This document shows, piece by piece, positions 13,101 to 25,459 of a stretch of 64,000 nt of DNA. The stretch lies in NCBI GenBank assembly GCA_002286715.1, contig NSJX01000004.1, forward strand, positions 74,253 to 138,252, in the 5' to 3' direction. The notes beneath the pieces are model-generated. The model worked only from the letters and a program-made list of their open reading frames with translations, made no database searches and was not told the DNA's origin. The translations under genes and the position numbers were made by a program. Source of the DNA: Dentipellis sp. KUC8613. Lineage: Eukaryota; Basidiomycota; Agaricomycetes; Russulales; Hericiaceae. The first letter of the stretch is position 1; every line of letters begins with the position of its first letter.

Positions 13101-14625
13101 CAGCAATTCGGGACGCGTCGCGATGATGGCCCCGAGCAGCTTCGTGGCCGAGCGCCTAATCTTGTACGATGTGTCCTCCTCGTCGGAATATCTAGAATAC
13201 TGTTAGGTTGGGCTTTAAGTCTGTGGCGGTGGGACTCACTCATCCAACTCGGCATCATCTTCGTCCTCGTCGTCGGCCATCTCCTCGTCATCATCGTCAC
13301 CCCCAGTATAATTCTGAGAAGAATGTCATATCTCGCGCTTATGTCTGACATGGGCGCAGACTTACAGGATCGTACTTGACGTACTGAGTAGCAGCTTGAA
13401 TGGCAGGAGGAAGGAAAGGGGTGATTTCTGCTGGGCACTTGAGCACAAGGGCCTCCAGTGACTATCACAATGAAAGAAACTCGTTTGAAATGTGCGCGAG
13501 TTATGGAAAGACATGCCACTGACCTGAAGGGAACCTTCCCGAAGTTCATCATCGTCTCTCTGAACCGCCTGAAGAATGCTCGGCACGATCTCTTTGATAC
13601 CACCAGCAACTTGCTGTGGAGCAGAGCGGGCTAATGCCGCGACAAGCTGAACAGTAGTTCGCTGCTTGTCTGCGCTCGCCGCCGGTGTGAGATTAGGGAT
13701 AACCTCCGTAAGCAGCAGCTCAGAGGTGCGTTCTGGTGCAGTGATAGGGACAAATTCTGAAAGCGTGAGGATGGCGCGTTTTCGAACGGCGATGCGAGGA
13801 TGCGACAGGAGGGGTGTCAGGACCTTGATCGGAGGGGGATCAAGGATAAGGCTGGAGACGTATGAAGGGAAGTGAGTGATAAGGATCTTGAGGATGTCCA
13901 AGGTTTCCATTAACGTCTCCGGGGAAACCTCAGTCTAGGAAGACATCAAATAGATGCAGCAGGCATTTCACAAGGAGACTGACGTTAGATAATTGTGCGA
14001 GCAGCTTCGGTGTCAACTTCGCACACGCCTTGGATGAAACGAGACCTTCGGCGGGCAGTTCGGACGTGATCGTCTTTAAAGCTTGGTGGCGTTGCGTTTC
14101 AGAGGACAGTATCAACCGACTATAATCATCGCTCACCTAGACCGGAGATCTCTCGAAGCTCCTCGTCCTTGCTTGCTGAGAATTCGATGAGCTTATCCAC
14201 AACGAAATCCATCTGCGATTCCCGAATAATTTTGACCAGCTGCCCGAGGCTGAACATATGTTAGGTTTCAGGAACTTTTCAAGACGAGGCAATGGACGTG
14301 CCATTTGACCGCCTGATTCTTCACCTCCGAGATCTTGTCCTCCACAAGTTGTAACACTTGCCGCAGGACCTTCATCTCAGCGTTCTCATCGCCCAGGAAC
14401 GACTGTGGGTCGACCTTGATCTCTTTCATCAGATCGCTAAGACCCATGTATCTGTATATTGCGCGTCGTCAACAATCTTTACGCGTCGCGCGATGTCCAC
14501 TTGGGGCGTACCGAAAATCCTGGTCTTGCGATTGCATCTAGGAGTATGTTAGAGATGTTGCCACAAACAAATGGCAGTAGATTTACCTTCTCCACGAACC
14601 CATTCATCAAATACGTTTTCGTCAT
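10141..14625 (-). CDS. CAND1: CAND1/TIP120 cullin-associated protein
   Basis: HEAT-repeat protein that wraps cullin-RING ubiquitin ligases and exchanges their F-box/Skp1 substrate receptors. The start MTKTYLMNGFVEK, followed after an intron by QDFRYMGLSDLMKEIK, aligns with the CAND1 N-terminus. Further HEAT units follow, for example NQAVKCLGQLVKIIRESQMD and RKRAILTLSEFVPI. The C-terminal TIP120 domain is clear: HKVDDGLEARKTAYETLYTL, HMMLFRLSQIAPTAV and STLRAIAALSKI. An acidic stretch (near 13250-13310) interrupts the middle. There are about a dozen introns, and length is around 1,200 residues, as usual for the family. An in-frame ATG at 14715 would extend the N-terminus, but conservation favours 14625. 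Stop TAG is at 10141-10143. Three F-box-type genes occur later in the window. That is not evidence of linkage, although Skp1/F-box modules are what CAND1 exchanges. Confidence 0.9.
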
Positions 14626-15258
14626 GGTGGGCAGACGAAGGTCGATGGAAATGGGGAAGGAAGGAAGGAATGTGACGTCCGTGAGGCCAAGACTCAGGCT
14701 GGACGGCGTCTCCACTGGATAATTATCGACACGTGATGCGCGCGCTATTCAGGATCAGATTCCGGGTGGCTCGCCACACACGCGTTCCCTTGCGTAGCCT
14801 TGGAGTAAGAACTTAGCTCTTCATGTTACGTGCTTGAGAAATGCATGGGATTCTAGTGCTATCTTCCGGAGAATTCCTAAAATTATAACGAAGTCTCCAC
14901 GCAGACCAGCAAGGCATATAAGTGTTCGACCGGCTAGCCCCGCTCCACCCCGCTTTCGTTCACGGGCTCGGCTGGGCACTGGGCTGTGTAGAGCAGTCCA
15001 CCTCTTCGAGGCTCCGTCGAAGAATGGTCAAGGTGCATTCAATCCTGCTCACAAATCCACGACGGAAGGCCTGGCCAATCTGTCTCCCAGCAACAACAAG
15101 CCATCTTTAATTTATTCCATGATTAGACCCCCTGTAATCCATATAACAAAAATATTAAACGAATCCGTCCAACATATATCTTAGGTATCACGGCGACCCC
15201 AGGTCGTCCCCAAGTCCCAAAGCCAGCGAGCAGCGAGCGAAGCGTCCCAAACATCATT
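14626..15258. other. Intergenic region
   Basis: About 630 bases between the CAND1 start and the 3' end of the next minus-strand gene. It probably contains the CAND1 promoter. No gene or structured RNA recognised. Confidence 0.4.
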
Positions 15259-15920
15259 TCAAGCAAAGCGCTTTTCCCGCTCGAGGAGATGTCGCGTATG
15301 TGGTGTGTCGGGTTTGATCTCACCCAGCATCGGTGCAAAGCACCGCCGCACACACCGGCGGTAGATGACGGAGTACAGCGTATTCTCGTTCTGCCGCCGC
15401 AGAGGTAAACTGTCAGCGTAATGCACAGGTTGGCACTGGGAAAGGGGGCAGCGCATACCTCTCGCGTTTGGCCTTTACGGACGTATTTACCCAATACTCG
15501 GCCGTAATACCATGTTCCGGTCTTCGACCTCACCCAGACGGCATCCCCTGACTAAAAAAGAGGTTCGATAGTATCTCTAAGCTTATACTTGGCTATGTTT
15601 CAGCTTACCTTGAAAACGTATGGCCACGGCTCATTGATATCTCTCGGCTCAGTGTGTCCGCCTTTATCACGATTTTCTGAGTCATCACTCAGACTGGACA
15701 GGCTCGAGAGGTCGTCGTCTCCCCAGTCCATGTCATCCGAGCACCGGTGCTGGGGCGGCGGGGCGGCATCATCAGAGGGATTATAATCGCGCTCGCTGAC
15801 ACTTCGCCATGGGCTGGAGGCAGAAGATGCGGAGGGGACACTCCATCCGTCGTCGTCATAGGAGACATCACTATCGCATGTGTGACGGTGGTCTGGTACC
15901 CAAGGAGGAGGGAAGGACAT
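15259..15920 (-). CDS. Small acidic protein with Tudor/SH3-like segment
   Basis: Not recognised by name. Three exons join in frame with canonical sites: 15609-15920, 15459-15551 and 15259-15390, with introns of 57 and 68 bases. They give a protein of 178 residues. Exon 1 (104 residues) begins MSFPPPWVPDHRHTCDSD, is Ser/Asp-rich and includes DMDWGDDDLSSLSSLSDDS. Exon 2 reads GDAVWVRSKTGTWYYGRVLG, the pattern of a small beta-barrel (Tudor/SH3-like) strand-turn-strand. Exon 3 is basic and includes VIYRRCVRRCF and HLLEREKRFA. No signal peptide or membrane segment is visible. Clean splicing and codon phase support a real gene. Function is unknown, and a role in binding a modified or basic ligand through the barrel is only a guess. 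Confidence 0.7.
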
Positions 15921-16863
15921 AGGAAGGCTCCGTGTTCATTGCTGAATGCTTGCCATCGACATGATTGATGAAGCTTTGGAACGGAAGAAAGGCGGGGAGA
16001 TATATATCGCAGGTCGTGGAAGCTGTGCGATATGATATGATCACAGATCGTGCAAGGGGCGTGTGAGCAAGAGTGACAATGATGTTGCAGGGAGGGGCAC
16101 AAAGAACACACCTTTATACTCGAGGGGGGAATGTGGCGACCTCTTTGATGAGAAGGTCGAAATACAAGAGTCGACGCACTAGGACCTCCTCAGACACAGC
16201 CCCGTGACACGCTGTTTGTGCGTGGGTTTATGGAAGAACAACAAGGGCCCGACCTAATCGGGAAAAGCGAAAACAAAAGGGAACAATGGCTGTGGCGACG
16301 ATTATCAGGGATGTGGCAAATCACAGTGTCAAGACGGGCGACAACTAACCTACCTCTCTGGACCCGTATAGATGGACTCCAGAAGAGGATCGGAAGCAGG
16401 TGTGGAAGTGTTGTCAAGGTTGACGTGGAATCGTTACCAAGCTCATCGCAAGCCCTTGATTGGAGAGCCTCGTGGGAGCCACTGGCCAAATCCGGTAACT
16501 TCCGATTCGGGCTCATACGGGAGCGCGAGGACGCACTTACAATAAAGACGGCTTTCCGGAGTAAAACATGGATTGCATAAAGGGAAAGAAATTATCGTCT
16601 TCCGTTAGCAAGACAATTGGTAGCTGCAGTTGCCGTTATCCCAGTGTCTTTCGCCACAAAGATCGCGGAGAAAGGACGTCACCTCGAGAAATGGAAGCAT
16701 GCACTTTGCGTGCCAGGACCGCAGAAGCCAGCGGGGCCGTGTTGCACGGGAGTACGACAACAATAGGTCAAGTGGATACCCACGCATGCTGAACCATCCT
16801 ACAGGGAAATAAAACAAATGATACATACAACCAAGCTGCCGTTGGGATATACACGAATTATTG
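15921..16863. other. Intergenic region
   Basis: About 940 bases between the start of the small acidic protein gene and the VPS4 stop. Short frames on both strands show no family resemblance and no splice logic. No RNA gene recognised. Confidence 0.4.
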
Positions 16864-18549
<1,686 letters not shown>

Positions 18550-19059
18550 TGCGGGGACGGGGAGGGTGGAGGTGGAGGTGGAGGGATGAGTGTGTAACCG
18601 AGCCGGACAAGCCACCGCCGACGCGGTTGTCTTTGTTTAGACACGCGCGCGCCGCGGACCCGCGTGTCTCCGCACAGCACTAATTAGCGTCTCGTCTTCG
18701 CCTCCGCGTCGATATCTGATTACTGCCCCCATCTCATCGTAAAATGGCATTAAATATCTGTCGACATTCCTGGCATAAAAGTTACGCTAACATCGATATC
18801 CAGCCCCGCGGCGTTACAATACGAGTCGCAGGGGCCCACTAGAAGCTGAAGCTGAAGTACAATGAATCGAAAACAGAGACCGTAGCAGAGACGAACACCG
18901 ACAACAGAGACAGAATACGGCACGCATATCAAGTGTACATGCCCAACCTAACATACGTATGCGAAGCAAGCCCGTCACAGCCAACGTCCGAGCAGCGAGT
19001 GGACCAACAAGAATCGTCCTCGACACCCCACCAGCCGACGCATCTCAACCAGAACCAAC
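18550..19059. other. Intergenic region
   Basis: About 510 bases between the VPS4 start and the stop of the kinase gene. It contains the VPS4 promoter by position. No gene recognised. Confidence 0.4.
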
Positions 19060-21042
19060 TCAAGAGATCACCTGCACAGGCTGCTGCAGCGTCTGCAAGT
19101 TGACATGCACGTGCGTTGGCTTCGCGACCATGTGGCAGACCTCGATGCCTTGGACCCATGGGTGTTGCATGCACTCGTCGATGAGTGCACGCTGCTTGGG
19201 TTCTGGCTCGAGCATGCGGCGGATGAGCGGGCGACATTGGCGAGGTGACAAGTTGTTAATCGTCGGAGGGCACGCTGTCTGCTGCGGATTTGCACATGCG
19301 CTTGTGTAGGCCGCATACAACGTGTCAGACTGCTGTGCCACACGCCATGGCAGCTCCTGGAAGTGCAGGCAGTAGTAAACAACACCACAGGCCCAGATGT
19401 CGACAAGTCGCGCGTCATATGCTGACGGATGCGTTGCGGACGCGGAGAAAAGAGGGTGAAGGGGAAAAACATTAGGTATATGCCAAAGGATATGGCATAT
19501 TACGCTTACGTTTGCCCAGGAACTGCTCAGGAGCAATGTAAGGTTCGCTGCCGCAGAGGCCTGTCGACATGTGGACGGTTGCTTCCCAGGGCAGGCGATA
19601 TACCGTCGAGGCACCATAATCACCAATCTAATGCCCATTAGCATCATTAAACAAGAGAAAACCACCTGCGCGTGGATGCCTACCTTGACATGGCCCTTCG
19701 TATCGAAGAAAAGATTCTCGGGTTTGATATCGCGATGAGCAACGCCCTGACTGTGGAGGTAGGAGACTCCACACAGGATCTGCTTGAAGCAACATTCAAT
19801 TTCGCTAGGCGACATACGGCCGCGCTTGATCGCCGCATATAAATCGCCTCCGGGGCAGAACTCCATAACCTCACACCAGTGCTGATTCTCGTCTTGCACG
19901 AGGTCCACAGTCTCGACGATGTTGATGTGGTGCAACGTCGACGATATGCAGAACTCGGCAGTCAGCTTCTTGACGTATTCTTTTTCTGTCTCGTTCTTTC
20001 GTCTCTTCCGGAACTCCTGAAAGGCCCAACGTCCTCTGTAAGGACATATTCAATGCTGACTATGGGCAATCATGTTACGCACCTTGACAGCGTACAACTT
20101 CTCCTCACTCCGATCCCACTTGTGAGCAAGGCGGACCACTGACGTTGCGCCCTTGCCAATGGCGACGCGCTCGCAAGTCCCGTACTTCTTCAAAAGGCTG
20201 GCGGTGCTCTCGCCAACAGTCGACTTCCCTCCGCCCTCCGAATCAGACTTCCTACTGCTAGCCGTGGAGCGCGCAGATGATCTCCTCGCGAGCTTGGGGC
20301 CACTGGCCAGTAGATCCTTCAGAGTGAACTTGGTCGAACCTCCGTCTGAATGAACAGACGGGGGACCCTTGTGAGAGCGCACGTGGGTATCAGGCGGATG
20401 CTCGCCAGCGACGGGCTGTGCATTATTTGTCGCTGCCTTTTTCGAAGCTTTGGTGAAGGGTATCTGTGGAGAGCCTAGCTTCCATGACGAAAGATCTGGT
20501 TTGGTGCCAGACATGCTAGGCGCCCTGCTTGGGGCCTGGCTCGGTGGCTGGCTCGGAGGCCGGGTCGAGGGAACGCTCCAGCTCTCGCTTTCCGAGGGAG
20601 ACGGCGAGTCGACAGGCGAGGGCGACATGGAGCCGGGTGTTGAGTTGGACCTCCGAGGCTGCTGCGGCTGCTGTCCGGGTGGGAAAACGAGTTTCTCGAG
20701 GCTCTCCCTCGTATGTCCTGGCTGCTTTGGATGGGCATCCGCGTCAGGGGGCGGAATGGGAACATGGGCGCGGGGAGGGTGGGATTGCGAAGGGGCGCGG
20801 GACACATCGGCGGACTGTGCATAGTCGTGTTTGTGGGGAGAAGTACGGTCGCGGTGCACTGACGTATGCTTGGCGGGCTTCTCTTGGGACAGGTGGCGAG
20901 TGGCACCGTTGGGCAGTGCAGCAGCGGGAGAGGGCTGCGCGGACTGTGCGGGACGATCGCCATGTGGGGGTTTGTCTGCGCCGTCCTGACCCTCGCCCTC
21001 TGTTGCCTGGGCGGCGTCCGTGGCGGCGTCGGTGGGGGTCAT
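19060..21042 (-). CDS. SAT4/HAL4-type Ser/Thr protein kinase
   Basis: Protein kinase of the fungal Npr1/Hal5/Sat4 group, which in yeast tunes plasma-membrane transporters, notably potassium and nutrient permeases. The first 230 or so residues are a disordered, Pro/Ser-rich regulatory region starting MTPTDAATDAAQATEGEG. The kinase domain follows: YGTCERVAIGKGATSVVRL (glycine loop), LYAVK (catalytic Lys), EFRKRRKNETEKEYVKKLTA, LHHINIVETVDLVQDENQHW, HRDIKPENLFFD, IGDYGAS (DYG in place of DFG, Asp kept), GSEPYIAPEQF and VDIWACGVVYYC. It ends QQPVQVIS with TGA at 19060-19062. At least three introns are present. All catalytic residues are there, so it should be active. EFCxSSxLHHxNIV and QDENxxWCEVMEFC are characteristic of the HAL/SAT4 group. 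Confidence 0.85.
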
Positions 21043-21604
21043 TGTTGATACGGGGGATTAAAGAGGAAGTAAGCGACGGATTTGAGGTGGAGAAGGGGAG
21101 AGGGAGATGCGATGGGGTCGACGATAAAGGTGATATCGATATGAGATTCGGGCTGGCAGGAGGGAGGAGGTAGGGGAGGATAGTCTATAGCGATATCATG
21201 ACGGCGACACGGGGGAGGGACGGAAGTGGCAAGAGGCGAGCGAGAGGGCGGCGACAGGGAAAGACCCTCTCGCTATGGCCTGAGAAAGGGATGGCTGGAG
21301 AAAGGACGGGGCGGAGGCGAACACCTGATGTCCAGTCCACAGTGCGACAACTCCCGGAACAAAAACACGCCCGCCTCCAGAAAATATTGGTCAGCATCCC
21401 ACACCTCCTCTCCAACGCCAGACGCCTCTAGACGGCCAATCCCCTGACCGCCGTATCCGATCCCCCGCGCCAGTCCCGTCTCTCCAATTCTCGCCGATGT
21501 CCTCTGTACTCCGTCGCACGCCGCCAAAAATCGCGAATGCCAAAACTTCAACGTCAGAATGTATTTATATGCTCTGAACTCTCGTCCTTGCTGCGCAAAA
21601 TACT
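21043..21604. other. Kinase promoter region
   Basis: About 560 bases between the kinase start and the first tRNA-Lys gene. It is purine-rich on the plus strand, a likely pyrimidine-rich leader of the minus-strand kinase mRNA. No coding gene is supported. Confidence 0.4.
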
Positions 21605-21687
21605 AGCCCACCGCGAGGGTCGAACTCGCAGCCTTCAGATACCCGCCTATAAGAGTCTGACGCTCTATCCGATTGAGCTAGGCGGGC
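21605..21687 (-). tRNA. tRNA-Lys(CUU), 9-nt intron (copy 1)
   Basis: A full cloverleaf can be drawn on the minus strand. The acceptor GCCCGCC pairs with GGTGGGC, the D stem GCTC with GAGC, the anticodon stem TCAGA with TCTGA and the T stem GCGAG with CTCGC, around TTCGACC. The anticodon is CTT, read from loop CTCTTA. The gene is 83 bases and the mature sequence 74, leaving a 9-nt intron (TAGGCGGGT) after position 37. This is far shorter than in the three other copies. A TTTT Pol III terminator lies a few bases downstream. It is the only copy lacking the 3' part of the shared intron. Confidence 0.93.
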
Positions 21688-22932
21688 TGTGATCAGATCC
21701 TCCCACGTGGCAGCAACACCGATGGCATGCCTCGCCACGATCGTCGAGCTCTGTACATGTCTGCCAGTGGCGGTCCGAACTACTAGCTCGCCATCTGGAT
21801 CTTCTGTAAGTCTCTCAAGCTGTTTTCTAAGAATCCCCGTGTTTCATGGAGATGATGTAGTCCAGCCTCAGACCAGGGCCATCTGTCGCGCCTATCTAGC
21901 GGGAAATGAAACTCAACCAGACAGGGCTGCTCCTCCATCTTCGCCGCCTGTTGACAAATTCGAGAGTGTAGAAAATTTCTGTCTCGATACTACTTACTGG
22001 CTGCCTTGCCACCACCTCTGTCATCGGCGCTAACCTCGTTATTTACAGGCAAGTGCTTTTGTCAGCCCGAGCCGATGAGCTTTCCTACGCCCTTCATTAC
22101 TTTGACGTCGGTTCGTATTTCTGGTCTCTCTGTAACTACATTTACACGTCGGAGCAGGTCCGCCGATGAATGAAAGATGACGGCACTGCGCCAGTCGTTC
22201 TTCCAACGACCCTCAATATTCTCGAAGACACCCGAATGACTCTCCTTACGAGACATACATCCCGGCACGCCTGGGCCAGTACGGCACTCCAACCAATTGC
22301 AAGGATGCCGGACTTGCATTTCTCCGCGCCGTCAGGCAGGAGAAAACGTGACGAGCCAGGCGAGGAGCGTTATCGTTCACTATACTTCCTGGTACGACCT
22401 CCATGTGTCGCATTCCGTAAATTGCATCAAGCTCCTGTTTTATGTCTCCTTCGTCGGTCGTCACGTCCTGGATCTGCAGGTGCTGAGGGCTTTATGCCCT
22501 TCGCTACCATCCAGATCACACCACAACAACTCCGAATGATCTCATTCCTCCATGGGCATCATGTTTCAAGCTCTTGCGCCGTGCCCGTGCGCATGCTGAT
22601 CTTGTGCGGGCGACACCGGCCTGGAATGGGCCCGAAAGTATCCGTTCGCAACAGCGAGCGTTGTCACTTGACATCATCCTTTGAAGACGCGATCCAGAGA
22701 GCGACCCGAACATGACCGGCCTCGAGCTCATTGGTATATTATTAGCCACTGTGCGTGGAGTTGTTTATCCTCTGTACTAAAAAATGAGGAGTATTGGAGC
22801 CGTTACACCCGGCCAGCCTGTGCTTGACTAGATGTCAGCAGTCAGAGAGAAATCCCACACATGAATTAGTATCTGTTGGACAAAACACTTCTTCCCTTCA
22901 GGATTTGGCAAAAAGTCATTTGCATGAACTCT
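21688..22932. other. Intergenic region between two tRNA-Lys genes
   Basis: About 1.25 kb. No complete gene recognised. Near 22712 a short frame starting MTGLELIGILLATV resembles the first exon of the orphan 7TM proteins found further right, but it stops after 22 codons. At most it is a relic. Confidence 0.35.
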
Positions 22933-23033
22933 AGCCCACCGCGAGGGTCGAACTCGCAGCCTTCAGATTCCGATGAGAAGGAATAAACCCGCCTTTAAGA
23001 GTCTGACGCTCTATCCGATTGAGCTAGGCGGGC
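22933..23033 (-). tRNA. tRNA-Lys(CUU), 27-nt intron (copy 2)
   Basis: The mature 74-base sequence is identical to the other tRNA-Lys copies as far as I can read. The gene is 101 bases. The intron starts AAGGCGGG and ends CATCGGA, directly after the base 3' of the CTT anticodon. A run of T follows about 20 bases downstream as a Pol III terminator. It lies about 315 bases downstream of an F-box gene on the same strand. Confidence 0.95.
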
Positions 23034-23347
23034 TGTGATGGCGACTGCGGAGGTATTTACCTCGACGACCCAGCGGTTTAGGTTGGTTTTCAACACCCGA
23101 GGTAATTCCTTGGGAAGCACATACGAGGTCATGCTCAATAACGATGGGATCATTGGGCTTAAATTTGAAGCCTGGAAATATACAGTGATCATACGAAGGT
23201 GACGCACAGAATGCTGTACCGCAGCAAACGAAATCGCACCCCAGGTATAAGTGGGGCTGGCCTGGCCCGTACTTGTCAGTCATAGACTACACAGGTAGCA
23301 ATATGGGACTTACCACGCGAGCCCCATACACAGCCAGAGTAGCAAAG

Positions 23348-24519
23348 CTAAGACAACAGGTGTACGGCCCTGTGGAATTTCGCCAACGCCTTTATATCCG
23401 CCTGGCGCTCATCATTGCCGACAACAGCATATTCCATGACCAACAACTTGCCGGGGAACCTTTCGAACACTTTCCTGTACTGGTTGTATGTGAAAACAGT
23501 AACCCTGACGAGGTGATCCATCGCACAAGCCAGACGATCCCAGACCGGTGTGAGCGGTCCACCAGGCCCGGGGACATGGCCCTCTTTGATAACGGCGTAG
23601 TAGGACATGAGCTCTAGATGCTGGAGGGTATCACTGTGTCGAGCAATGAACTGCTCGAGTGTGCATCTAGATTCCCGGGAGCCAGTGCGATCGAAGAAGA
23701 GCCATCTGAGGGAGAGTGTATGCAGCGACGGGAAATGAAGTCCGTCGAAGGTAATTGAGGGGTCCTGCTCTAATTTGCCGGTTCGTGCGAGGTGCAGAGA
23801 TCTGAGCGCGGTGCCGCAGGCACCAAGGAATCGCTTGTGCACGACGGTGTCCCAATAACCGACCTGTTCGTCTTTAACGAAGGACAGGTCGAGGTGTGAA
23901 AGTCGCTGCACTGCAGAAACGAATGTGGGGCGGTCGTAGATCTCGACCATACGTGGCAGCAGATTGCCAAAGGTCAATGACTTGACCGAGGGTTGTAGAG
24001 GCTCCCCGAAGAGAGTGTCTAATATGAGGAGCTGCTCTGGGTAGATTGGGTCCATGTAGTCGGGCTGCGGGGCCTCGGGTGTCGGGCCCCAAGTATCGTC
24101 GCCTAAGAACTGACAGTGAATGGCCGACAGTGCAGGGAGTATGTGGATTTGAGAGCACAAGGAGGAAAGTTGCTGCCGAAATTCAAGGCCTTTGTCCATC
24201 AACATGTGAGAATGCGAACTAGATGAACGGGGTACGAAAAGTACATACACAGTGTAAGGGCCCCCCACAAATTTTTATAGCTCAGCGTCGTGATAAAAGG
24301 ACGAAGATATGGGGACTGCATGGTGTCCAGAGCATTACATATGGAGTCTTCCTGATCAACCTGGTCGTCAACGAGAAGAGTCTTGAAGAGTCTGCGGGAT
24401 GCCAAAGCCCGCAACTGTCTGTTCGCTGAGCGCAGGCTACGAAGGTCCCAATGGCATTCAACTTGGTCCACTATCATCATCCAAACCTCCGCAGGGAGAC
24501 TCCGAGTTTGGGAAACCAT
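23348..24519 (-). CDS. F-box/LRR-type protein
   Basis: Probable Skp1-binding substrate receptor. The N-terminus MVSQTRSLPAEVWMMIVD followed by LRSLRSANRQLRALASRRLF is an F-box. The rest has Leu-rich repeat-like spacing, e.g. LSHLDLSFVKDEQVG and LHFPSLHTLSLRWLFFD, and ends FHRAVHLLS (TAG at 23348). The reading frame changes between about 24220 and 24270. A GT...AG intron of 32 bases (GTGTATGT to TCTAG), or one of 50 bases with a weak GTGGGG donor, would restore it. Otherwise the gene carries a frameshift. Its C-terminal half is homologous to that of the F-box gene at 38324-39665, and tRNA-Lys copy 2 follows it. Target unknown. Confidence 0.72.
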
Positions 24520-25459
24520 GCTGCCTTTATAAAAATGTTGATCCACTGCACGCTGCTGCAGGCCCGAAAAGTGCCAGCAGTTGCCTGCGATGGGCGTATT
24601 CAAGGCGAGTCAGTAATTCAGCCCATAAGTTCGTCGAGTATAGTGCATACCGTTCACAGATATTAGAGCCTTAAATAAGAACTCGATACCCTGTCGTTTC
24701 GGAGACCTGAGGGTCCCTTATCATGTCTTAAGTAGCCTGGTGGGTCGTGGTCAACTAATAATCAGTCGCACGTGTGGCTGTGTTAGTACTTTACGTCCAG
24801 TTGAAAGTCCGACCTGCTGTTCGGTATCCTACAACTTCAGGGAGGTCAGATGTAACCGACTCCCTTGGACTCTACACAACATATACTCAATGAAATCGTG
24901 GAGTACTAATATTTATTATATCTGCAGTCATGAACTCACTGTGACATAAATTTCGTGCTACTTGGCTCCTCAGCGCTTCAGTTCCAATCCACCACGTGGC
25001 CCTGCAAAGACGACGCAGACCAGGGGCATACGACGCTGAGGAAGGGCCTATGCTAGCTCTATCTGGCCTTCCTTCGGAGCGAAATTTAAGGGAAAACATA
25101 CCTCCGAATCGAAATCATGGCGAAATCTCAAAGGGCTTCCTTACTACCACCGTCTAGGTCGTATGGTTGGGGTTCAAGGATATCATTCCCCAGGATAGCC
25201 ACCATGGAAGCTATCCGTGGAGCTCATCATGATAGCCAGCCCTTTGGAAAATACATGTGAAGTTATCTATCCTACTGAGCATCGGAATCGGCGATCGTCT
25301 GGCATCCTTCTCATAGCTAGGCCGCGGCATCCCAAGTTCAATCTCGAACATGCTCCAAACGATGCCAAAGCGAACGTCGACGCCGTCCTCTTGAATTCTG
25401 CATCTATGTTGGCGTCTCATCCTGCGCTACCCCTAGCAACCTTTTCGTTTTCCTCCGCG
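24520..25459. other. Divergent intergenic region
   Basis: About 940 bases between the F-box gene (-) and the pseudokinase gene (+). It holds both promoters by position. A TTTATAAAG element lies just upstream of the F-box ATG (about 24523-24531). No further gene recognised. Confidence 0.35.

Noticed and set aside
14626..14715. N-terminal extension of CAND1 from ATG 14715
   Set aside because: The CAND1 family begins at the MTKTYLMNGFVEK position, and the extra 30 residues are low-complexity leader sequence.
22712..22780. MTGLELIGILLATV, resembling a first exon of the 7TM family
   Set aside because: The frame closes after 22 codons and no following helix or splice acceptor leads to a family motif. 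Similarity of a short hydrophobic start is weak evidence.
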